Shown here one piece after another: positions 55,125 through 64,000 of a stretch of DNA of 64,000 nt. The notes beneath the pieces are model-generated. The model had not been told where the DNA came from and searched no databases. It saw nothing but the letters and a program-made list of their open reading frames with translations. A program made the translations under genes and the position numbers. This DNA is from Carallia brachiata. Its lineage: Eukaryota > Streptophyta > Magnoliopsida > Malpighiales > Rhizophoraceae. How positions within the stretch are numbered: position 1 is the stretch's first letter; every line of letters starts with the position of its first letter. Location: positions 5,628,372-5,692,371 of the forward strand of contig JADCRB010000036.1 of the NCBI GenBank assembly GCA_021464245.1, written 5' to 3'.

Positions 55125-56381
55125 TTTTTTTTTTTTTTTCAATCAAACAAGAGTACAGACCAAAAAAACAAGTCAAAAAGGTACAAGACTTATCAAACAA
55201 GCCCAGTCCCAGTCCATTATGCTACACAACCCAATAAGAGGGAGACCCTAGCAGACACTTATACTGTGTTTGGGAAGGAGAAAAGTGAGAAAAGAGAGAA
55301 AAAAGTGAGAAAATTAAAGTAAATTATTATATTTAAAAAATGTTTAAAAAATGGGGGAGAGAAAAGTTTCTAATTCTCCTAATTCTCTATACCTCACTAA
55401 AACCAGTTCTCTCAAAAATGAGAAAAAAATTATTAGTTCTCCTACTAAATTTATTAAATGACTTAATTACCTTTACATAATTTAAAAATTATAATTTTAC
55501 CTAATAAAATATCTTAATAGAAGGATAAAATTATTATTTCAACACATTTTATATTTTTCTCCTCCACTTTCCACAATTTTTCAAATAAAATAATTTATAA
55601 TTTTCCTACCTCCCATCACCTCTTTCCAAAAATAAGAGAAGATAGAAAATATTCTTTTCCTCTAATGATCATCTCCTCTACTTTCCTCTCCTTCACTTTT
55701 CTCTCCCTCAAAAATTTTATACAAACACAGTATTAAAGACCCAGAGAAAGCTCCAGTCCACACAGGCCCAAAAGCCCAATCCCACCCCAACGAACCCTTT
55801 GGAATATAGCCACTACCAGGAGTGGCAGTAGCCAGGCACCGGTATGTCGCTAGTGAAACAGGGACCTTAGCGCCAACAGAGAACAACGCCGAAACAGCAA
55901 TCGCAGGACAACGGACTGCCAGCCTTCACAGCGCAGCAATGAGGAAACCCCAATCTCCGACCCAAGAAACGGCTACAATGCGGGGGAAACAAAAGACCAG
56001 GACGCCACCGCAGACCACTCAAAGCCAAGCAAAGAGGAACACTATCTGCGGGAACACCGACCAAGACTGACGACGACAAAAACATAAGAGTCCCCCACCT
56101 GTCGCACCCCAGTAAGGGGACGAAGGAAGGGGACAGCAGAAACAAGAACCCGAAAATGCAGCAGCAACACCGGATTAGCAAACGCCGACCGGACGGACCC
56201 CCCAACCAAAACCAACAACCCAACAAACACCAGAGGCACCAAACCCCACAAAGCTCACAAGGGAGCACAAAACCGGACACAACTGGTACAATCACAGGCA
56301 AAGGACGAAGAGAAGCTATCGGCGCAAAATAGCAGACTACGGTGCACTGTAGCTTTCTATGTTCTTCTTTAAACTTTATTG
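55125..56381 (-). mobile_element. non-LTR retroposon with 13-bp target duplication, carrying a nested MITE
   Basis: Bounded by identical 13-bp direct repeats TTGCCAATGACTT at 55112-55124 and 56382-56394. Directly inside the left repeat is a T run (55125-55139), so the element is on the minus strand with a polyA tail. Removing the nested MITE leaves about 780 bp of GC-rich sequence. No reverse transcriptase was seen, so this is either a 5'-truncated LINE or a non-autonomous element. The low-complexity 180-codon frame on the minus strand is not a plausible protein and in part starts outside the element. Confidence 0.8.
55262..55732. mobile_element. Tourist-like MITE nested in the retroposon (TTA duplication)
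   Basis: A 471-bp element with inverted ends TACTGTGTTTG and CAAACACAGTA, flanked by TTA at 55259-55261 and 55733-55735. Sub-terminal parts are GAGAAAAGTGAGAAAA on the left and TTCACTTTTCTCTCC on the right, extending the inverted repeat. It interrupts the retroposon above, so it inserted later. Confidence 0.8.
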
Positions 56382-56394
56382 TTGCCAATGACTT

Positions 56395-57899
56395 ATCCAA
56401 TCTTAACACCGTACGACAATAATATACTAGACGAAGTTAGAAGTGATCTACTTTACGTTACTTTCATTGATTTACTGATGCTCCATCTTGGGGTGAGCTT
56501 GAGGAAAAGGCTTTGTTCCCTAAGTATGCCATGGAAAGCCTTTGAAAGATCATGTTCCATTATTAAAAAGAACGTGGAAGAATCTGCACTTGTGCTCTTG
56601 GTTTTTCTCCTGTGTCTAATCGGTATATTAATTATTAGCTTTATTGTATATAAATTATAAAACTTGAGTTAAGTTGTGAGATTAGAACACGAGACTTATT
56701 GATAATTAAATTATTTTTCACACTCTAATTGAATAAAAAAGAAAAATTGTACACGCTTGATATCAAAGATGCGAGCGTTGGTAAAGCAGGTGACAGGTGA
56801 ACCAGAAAAAAAAATAATTGTAAATGTTTTAAAACAACTGTCTAAATTGTCCATTCAATTTTTGGAGTGGATCGAGACAGGTTCCAATCCGTTCCCGTAG
56901 TTGACTTCTGTTGCATATACTTTGATAAAATTCCACGCTTTAATTTTGTTCCCAAAATGAGTGATTTTTATATACTTTTGAAAAGTAAAAACACGATTGT
57001 TTTTTTTTTTTTTAATGTTCTTGTAACATGAGTTAGACTGGATTCAGGTTTGTGAAAAAATAATTGGAAAAAAAAGATTTAAAAATTTTAATCAAAAAAT
57101 ATTATTATTATCTTATTATTTTTTCACAATTTTTTTTCATAACTTTTTAATCAATTTAAATAATATTTTCTCGCAATTTTTTTTATCATAAATTATCATT
57201 TATTTTTTTCTAATCATTTTTTTTCTGAAAATTTTCTCATCAATTTAAATAATTTTTTATTTACACTATTTTTTTCTCTTTCAAAGTACTATTTAATTTT
57301 TTTTAATTATTTTTTTCATAATTTTCTCATCAATTCAATTAATTTCATTTCTTCATAACTTTTTTTTTCACTTTTTTTTTTTCCATAACTTCCTAACAAT
57401 TTAAACAAGAAATCTCCTCCTTGTACCCCAAAGTCAAACCGCATTTCCGCACAACTTAATTCCTCGTCAAGCATGAGCGTATTATAGTCAAGGAATATAT
57501 AATTAACATAATACAAAATCAAAATTTTATTTATAAAAATCTATTATTTAAACTTCCCGCACCAATCGTCAAACAAAAAAAAAAACCTTCCCGGACCATG
57601 AACCCGACCGGTCCCTACCACGAATTCAACGGATGGTGCCTGATAGCCACTGTCGGTTTGAATTCGCAAGATGGCAGATTGACCATAGAAAAAAATAAAA
57701 AAAAGGGTAGATGTGTGATTTTATAAATGTAAACATACGTAAAATGATTTTATATATTTATATTTTATATTATATTGAAAATCTTTTATATTACAGATTT
57801 AAATTCTAATAATTCTTTTGCAATTCAACTTAGCTTGCAGTGCGTGTCAAATATAATTCTTATCAGGATAAATGAGATACTGTCCTTGTTATCTCATTC

Positions 57900-57931
<32 letters not shown>

Positions 57932-58160
57932 CTTGTCCACTTTTTTATTTATCAAGGAAAAAAAATTCATTGTTGACAGAAATTATCAGATATGTGAATT
58001 AAAATCGAAGTAAATATTGTTTATCGATGTTCCACTCAACCACCACAAAAGGACAGCCTAATCGTCTGAACATTCTTGGACTTAACAAATTTTCCTCATA
58101 CCTAATCATATAATTTACGAATTTGAAACCTGCCACCACGTCCTCTCCGTAATCCTAAAA
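56395..58160. other. intergenic, AT-rich, with (AT)n microsatellite
   Basis: No gene supported. A 93-codon frame at 56379-56660 begins inside the retroposon's target repeat and has no recognisable motif. An (AT)n tract of about 27 bases lies at 57905-57931, and 57001-57400 is T-rich low-complexity DNA. Confidence 0.5.
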
Positions 58161-58176
58161 TTCAAGGGCGGGCAAA

Positions 58177-58220
58177 ATCAGCTAAATATTTTCTCAAAAA
58201 AAAAAAAATCAGCTAAATAT
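58177..58220 (+). repeat. 13-bp direct repeat flanking an A-run (tail-only retroposition scar)
   Basis: ATCAGCTAAATAT occurs at 58177-58189 and 58208-58220, separated only by TTTCTC and an A run. A direct repeat followed by a short A-tailed insert is what an extremely truncated retroposition event would leave. Confidence 0.55.
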
Positions 58221-58259
58221 GCTTGTGAAGATAGATCCATTTTAATGTGCTTGTGTGGA

Positions 58260-59060
58260 GATAGAAATTTCATTAAAATCAACTAAATACAAAGCCCAAA
58301 AAATATTCTCAACTATAATCCGGTACATTATACAGTTCGCAAAAGGTGCCTCACTGGACAACCTAAGGTCTAAGGAAAATCCAAGTCCGATCAGGCCCAA
58401 AGGCCTGCCCTATAACAGACCCACACTGAAACTACCACTAGAGAGCAACTGACAGCAGCCAGGCATCGGCGAGACCGCCGGCAGCACAAGGGTTCCAACA
58501 CAACCAGAGAAGAATAGCAGGGAAACAAACGCCCCACCCGCATAGCTGGATAACTAAGGAAACCCAGCATGCCAGAACAAGAAACGACGACAACCAAGGG
58601 CAAACACCGAGCATAGACGCCATCCCCGACCCTCAACAATTCAGAATGGTTCTGCGGCATCCACCACGGCGACGAGATCCGAGTCATCAGCAACCAAAAA
58701 GAGGACATCTCCCACTCTCAAGCCCCAAGAGAGAGATGACGAGGGGCAAAGGACTCATCGGAGCAACAACCAAGCGCTCAGCAGAACACCTGCAACCAGA
58801 GACCTCCAATGAGACCCAAACCCAAGGGAACAGTAGCTAAAGACTACAAAATGAGACCACCAAGTGCACAAAAGGAGCACTCAGCTCACACCGGAGCACT
58901 GGCCCAATGGTGAAGACTGGAGACGAATCCCCAAACCCAAAAGGCAAGCACAAAATCGCTCTAGCCGTACGATAGCGATACCTAAGCAAGCAAGTCTTTT
59001 ACTCTATGTATCGGTTTTTCTGGAAGATCTAGAAGCAGCTGAATTGTGCTGGTGAAGTTT
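58260..59060 (-). mobile_element. GC-rich retroposon-like sequence, related to the 55-56 kb element
   Basis: About 800 bp of GC-richer DNA. Read on the minus strand it shares stretches with the element at 55.1-56.4 kb: a GCCTGGCT(A/G)CTG motif, and later a GGGCCTG...GGACT(G/T)G stretch, in the same order and orientation. Its left part (minus-strand 3' end) finishes in TTTAATGAAATTTCTATC. No clear polyA tail or target duplication, and no reverse transcriptase. The short ORFs inside are low-complexity. Confidence 0.45.
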
Positions 59061-61587
59061 CAAAGTTTTAAGATGTGTGGACATTGTAAAGATCGTGTGC
59101 ACTGAATTGACGCCTACAAGGCTACGAGCCACAAATGCCGAAAGGCTTCTAGATCCTTTTACTGCAAATTTTATGCTTCCTCGAGTAAAGTCTTGATTTG
59201 GGAAAAGTTTAGTGCGCGAAGATCCGCCATAACGTCACTTCGTAGGTCTTATGGATTAAAATATTAAACATTTCAAAATTTTAATTTTTTTTTTTAAAAT
59301 ATAACAATATATATGCAATAAATAATAAGATAAATATGTACAATAATTTTTTTTAAAATACAATAACAGTGATAAATAATATACCAATTTTATCGAGTTT
59401 ACTTAATACCATATCAATAATTATTTTAACTTTTGTTGCATGGCCTATCAAGCATACGTGCGTTTATTGTCACCGTTATCATATTATTTTTAAGATAAAT
59501 ATATAGATTTCACCCACTATTTTTAATTTTTTTTGATAATTTTATTTATAATAATTTTTTTTATTTTAAATTATACTTTCAACGTTTCTGTCGTCAATTT
59601 TTTTTACCCTCCGCCGTTAGTTTACCGTTAAATTTAACATTTAACAGTCTAATTATTATCACGTCATTTAATTTGAATGATATTTTAGTATACAGTGATG
59701 ACCTGACATCTGACAATTAAAAAATTTTTTTTTTCAAATGTTGTGACTTTTAAAATATTAAAAAAAATATTATTTATGATTTTATAAAGTTAAAATTAAA
59801 AATAAAAATAAATAGTCTATTATCTGTATATATTATAATAAGTAAATATCTGAACATAATTAACTAGAAAAAGATAAAATTGGACATGTCATCATTTTAT
59901 TAAATGTCAGATCATCACTTTATACTGATACGCCATTTAAATTAGATGACGTGACGATGATTAGACTGTTAAATATCAAATTTAATCACAAATTAACGGA
60001 GGGTGAAAAACATTGATGCCAGAAATGTGGAGGATAAAATTTAAAATATAAAAACGTTGTGAGCGAAATATCTAAAAAGACTAAAGATAATTGGTAAAAT
60101 TGATGTATTTGCCTATTTTTAATAGCACATGTGAAAAATGTATATTTTAAACATTTTTTTAAGCCTTTATTTGATTTTGAGATTGCCAGTTCATCTTGCT
60201 GCCGTTTTCTGTTCACTTTACAAAGATTAGCCCGAAGAAACAATAGCAAACTGATGCCAAACATAGATTTAAAAACAAAAGAGCAAGAAGTTTTTCTGAA
60301 AATAAAAATAGTAACATAAATTTAAAAATCGCAACACGTTCTAGGCTGCCCGTTATGGGTGGTTCGGGTAGGTCAGCCTACATTAAATATATTTTTTAAA
60401 ATTTTTTATTATTTTGAATAAAATGATGTGAGGTAAAACACCAACAATTTACGCATGGCACAGTTTCCACTTTCAAGCACTTAAGCGGTCACGGAAAACA
60501 CTTCCTCTGCCCTTGTCATCCATTGAGGACATTGTGAAATTGCCCATCCAAAAGAAAAGGAATATAGGATTACGAATTTAGAGAAATTTTGTGACAACTG
60601 GTATGAATGAACTGTTGGATAGATTGCGGGACTGTAAGTCCGTGTCTTTTGCTGTGTTGTTATTTAGTTAAATCTTTATGAATTATGAAAGACTTAATAT
60701 ATAAAAATATTATTAATTTTATTTAAAATAATAAAATTATTATTAATTTTATTTAAAATAACAAATCGAGTACGTTGTGAAATTTTTTTAAAAAAATTTA
60801 TCTGTTTTGATAATATGATACTAATTTATATGACTATTATATTATTAAAATAGATATATTTTTATAAATCTATTATTGAATTAATAGATTTTATTCATAT
60901 AAAATTATTATATGTTAGATTTATTATTTTAAGTAAAATTAATACTAAATTTATCATCTTAAGTAAAATTAATTATATTTTTATATATTAATTCATTATA
61001 AAATTACCAAACTAATTATAAATGTAAAGAAATACAAAAAAGTTGAGTAAGTTAGGAAGGCTTAGCCTCTTGGCCATGGAGTAACGGTGCAAATTAAATA
61101 CCCAGAAGCCTCCGTCCTTCTTCAGCCGGTCCCCTTTTAACAAACTAACGGCAGACGCCCAACCCACCCGAAAACAGAGCAAGAAACAGAAGGGGGAGCG
61201 CCTCTGACTCTGGACTCTGTAAAATCAATCCAAAAGAACATTAAAAAAAAAGAAAAGAAAATCCAGCCAGCATGACGTTTTAAAACGAAAGGAACTTGAC
61301 GGAAGGTGCAAAGCGGGTCGTTCCCGTCGCCCTCTGCACCCTCCCAAAAGGAAACGGAAACGCCCTTACAAAAACGACAACCACATGACTTTCTGAAAGC
61401 AACCGCACCAGCAGTGCCTGCGCGCGCCTCCCCAAAATCCTAATATATTCTATTCCATTTCAACAACAACTTGTAACAGAATCTTTAAGCACCAACATAC
61501 AAAGAAAAGAAACAACTCCGTAATCTGCAAGCAATTTCGTTTGTATTTATACACAAGAAGAATCCAAACGCAGCTTTGCTGGAGATC
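59061..61587. other. intergenic, AT-rich, then presumed Sec14-gene promoter
   Basis: No gene supported. 59.2-61.0 kb is AT-rich with long T/A runs. From about 61060 the composition becomes GC-richer up to the Sec14-like gene, which fits a promoter and 5' leader, but no specific element could be fixed. Confidence 0.45.
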
Positions 61588-61825
61588 ATGAATCGCGTGA
61601 GTGAATGCGATTATTTTTGTTTGTTTGTTTGTTTGTTTATAATTAACGCCATTGGAATGTTAAATCCTTTTGTACTATCTTTCCGGTTGGCTATTTCGAT
61701 CTGGTTCGTTTTTTTTTCGTACCTACTCCACTTCCGATCTACTTGATCGGCTAGCTGGTTACGAGTGCTAATTACTGTTCCATAATAATTTCTTAAGATT
61801 CTGTTTTTTTTTTTAGGTTGTCTGA
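61588..61825 (+). promoter_or_regulatory. 5' leader with a leader intron and five-codon upstream ORF
   Basis: A leader exon ends at a consensus donor (GTGAGT at 61597) and resumes after TTTTTTTTTAG at 61817. Joining the two creates ATG-AAT-CGC-GTT-GTC-TGA, an upstream ORF split by the intron (61588-61596 plus 61817-61825). It stops 44 bases before the main start codon. If retained in the mRNA it could lower translation of the Sec14-like protein. The leader exon boundaries are inferred from splice consensus only. Confidence 0.5.
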
Positions 61826-61869
61826 TTCAGATCTAATCTAAATTGCAATTCACATCCGCATCGCGCAAC

Positions 61870-63966
61870 ATGCCAGGTATGTTACTCTAGTTCCTATTTT
61901 TGTACGTTTCGGTTTGAAAATTGAGATTTGATTTTGATTTTGATATTAAAGTTATAAACGTCTGGAAGTAATGTAGTTGCTTAATTTGATTGGCAGAGGA
62001 AGAGGAGGTAGGTGCGATCCAAGAGAATGAGAAGGGAAAAGGACTGGATCCGGAGACGTCGGAGGATGAAAGGCGGAGGACAAGAGTCAGAGTCAGATCG
62101 TTGAAGAAAAAGGCAATGAGCGCATCCAACAGGCTCACGCATAGCCTCAGGAAGCGTGGTGCCAGGAGAGTTGCGGATTGCCGGTTCGCGGCGATATCGG
62201 TGAATGATGTTCGCGATGCTAAGGAGGAAAAGGCAGTCAATGCATTTCGCCAGGCATTGATTGCTAAAGACCTGCTTACGCCGCGTCATGATGATTATCA
62301 TACTCTTTTGAGGTAATCTAAGCTTCTGCTAGGGCAATCTTTTTATTTTTATTTTTTTTTTCCGCATTATATGCTCTCATTTGAATTTTTGGTGATTATC
62401 TGATTGCACTGTCTTTTAATTGAGGCAACTTTGTGAAATAGATACCTTAGGCTTTTTTTTAAAAAAAAAATTAAAATCTAGCAGTATTTCAGTTTGAAGT
62501 GCCGACCTTTTAGTGACAATTTGGAGGTGGAAGACCATTTTGTGCAATGAGGAATTCAGATTTGTTAATGCCGTAGATATAGTTTTGGGATTCCTTGCTG
62601 TTATCAGCAGTTCAAATAGGGAGGAAAGAAGAAGCCTCAGTTATATTGGCATTTGATATATAATTGATACAAATATTTAGATTATCGATAGAATCCTATG
62701 TGCATTCACTGAAAATTTGGCAAATAATTGCTCCCTTGAAATGATTAGCTTCTTTTGTTAGTGCCTTAATTGTGTGGTATCCTGTGTACATGGTTTCTTA
62801 CTTTCCTAGAAATGTACTAGCTTGAAAACTGGTTCTCAATGCAGCAGATTCTTAAAGGCAAGGAAATTTGATCTGGATAAAACATTCCTCATGTGGTCAG
62901 ATATGCTTAACTGGAGGAAAGAATATGGAGTAGATACTATTTTACAGGTAACTTTTACGTTGACATCGTGCCTTGACAAGTAGTAACAATCGTAGCCATG
63001 ATTATAGGACTAGAAGATGAACTGTGGTATGAAATCTTAGCTGAGATTAGGAGGAAAATGAGGCGAATGGGGCCAAAGCTTATTGTTTGGATTTGAATTT
63101 TGTTTTAGGTACCACCGAAAGTTTTTATTATTTTAAAAACTCGCTTATTATTTTTGCTTTAATTTCCAATGCTCTAAAAAATTTTGTTACATGATGTTGA
63201 CCTGTTCAGGATTTTGTATATGAAGAATACGAAGAAGTTCAACACTACTATCCTCATGGTTACCACGGTGTAGACAAAGGGGGTCGACCCATTTATATTG
63301 AAAGACTTGGCAAAATTGAACCTAGCAAGCTAATGAATGCCACAACTGTGGAAAGGTTTCTGAAATATCACGTTCAGGAATTTGAGAAGACTTTTGCTGA
63401 GAAATTCCCTGCTTGCTCTATTGCAGCCAAGAGACACATAGATTCGACTGTAACAATACTGGATGTGCATGGCCTGGTAAATTCAGAATCGAGTCTAAGT
63501 AAGTTTTGCTACTTTTTTATGTTGTTCTATCTTGATATTCTATTGGTTCTTCAGAATTTCGTGAGCTTTGGCAAGGTAGCCCATGATCTCGTTATGCGCA
63601 TGCAAAAAATTGATGGTGACAACTATCCTGAGGTGGGTTGATCATTATGCGGAACTAAAGGAAAAAGCTTGCTCCAGTCGCTAATGTACTCAATTGCTGA
63701 TGAATTATAACATTAGCATTTTTTAAACAGACTTTGCATCAGATGTTCATTGTTAATGCTGGTAGTGGGTTCAAATTTCTTTGGAACACAGCAAAAAGCT
63801 TCCTCGACCCCAAGACCACTTCAAAAATAAATGTAAGAGACTTGTGGCTATCATCCTTTCTGTAATTGGAATTCTTCAGAAGGCTTTATTTAAACCATTC
63901 TGATCTGTCTCCTCAGGTCTTAGGCAACAAATTCCAAAATAAATTGTTGGAGATTATAGACTCGAG
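61870..63966 (+). CDS. Sec14-like phosphatidylinositol/phosphatidylcholine transfer protein (SFH type), 3' end beyond the window
   Basis: Seven coding exons lie in the window (61870-61876, 61997-62312, 62848-62947, 63210-63476, 63555-63632, 63731-63832, 63917-63966) and join in phase to 306 residues so far. SFH proteins transfer phosphatidylinositol between membranes and prime phosphoinositide signalling. An acidic N-terminus and a basic stretch ([20 protein letters not shown]) precede the CRAL-TRIO N region ([20 protein letters not shown]). The lipid-binding domain contains [72 protein letters not shown] and [15 protein letters not shown]. The first coding exon holds only ATGCCA plus one base. 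Many family members carry a C-terminal nodulin-like extension, but that part is outside the window. Confidence 0.95.
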
Positions 63967-64000
63967 GTTGGATTTTCGCTTTTCCTGCTAGTGGGATACT

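Noticed and set aside
55867..56409. 180-codon minus-strand frame as a LINE protein
   Set aside because: Cys/Leu/Val-rich low-complexity sequence, no reverse transcriptase, endonuclease or zinc-knuckle motif.
56379..56660. 93-codon frame with a hydrophobic C-terminus
   Set aside because: Starts within the retroposon target repeat, has no homology I recognise and no splice context.
62841..62847. First AG (62844) as the main acceptor of the Sec14-like exon 3
   Set aside because: It would insert a serine into the conserved [10 protein letters not shown] block; the second AG gives the family sequence.

Overview
The window is nuclear DNA from a flowering plant. It is AT-rich, its genes have GT-AG introns, polyA/polyT runs and small DNA transposons are common, and every recognised protein belongs to a plant family. 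Protein content and gene order point to a eudicot, probably a rosid; a Citrus-like genome would fit, but I cannot settle the species. There are no bacterial features, rRNA genes, CRISPR arrays or convincing tRNAs.

From left to right: 1-8.6 kb is gene-free and holds a GC-rich retroposon-like island, a hAT-type element with a perfect 8-bp target duplication, and a Tourist-like element. At 8.6-11.5 kb (+) is a KRP3-type cyclin-dependent kinase inhibitor. At 16.3-18.1 kb (-) is a BSD-domain protein. From 18 to 28 kb is a gene desert with a degenerate ~46-bp minisatellite and a second Tourist-like element. At 27.9-32.0 kb (+) is a BTB-NPH3 protein. At 33.0-33.7 kb (-) is a PADRE/DUF4228 gene remnant cut by a 192-bp SINE-like insertion. 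At 35.4-36.9 kb (-) is a complete tail-anchored cytochrome b5. At 39.1-41.5 kb (+) is ribosomal protein L13a (uL13). At 44.4-48.8 kb (+) is a malectin-like/LRR receptor kinase. At 49.3-53.7 kb (-) is a nine-exon DedA/SNARE-associated-like membrane protein. From 53.7 to 61.8 kb is intergenic sequence with a retroposon carrying a nested MITE. From 61.9 kb to the edge (+) is a Sec14-like phosphatidylinositol-transfer protein, cut off by the window end.

The genes do not form a pathway. What links them is ancestry: KRP3, NPH3-family, cytochrome b5, RPL13a and the LRR kinase are, as I remember it, the genes of one short segment of Arabidopsis chromosome 5 (At5g48740-At5g48820), so this is a conserved syntenic block. 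The most unusual observation is that six gene models close perfectly in phase, while two neighbours (RPL13a and the receptor kinase) need small indel corrections: one in RPL13a and three in the kinase. This is either real decay or base errors in the assembly. I found no convincing evidence of a wholly new biological system.
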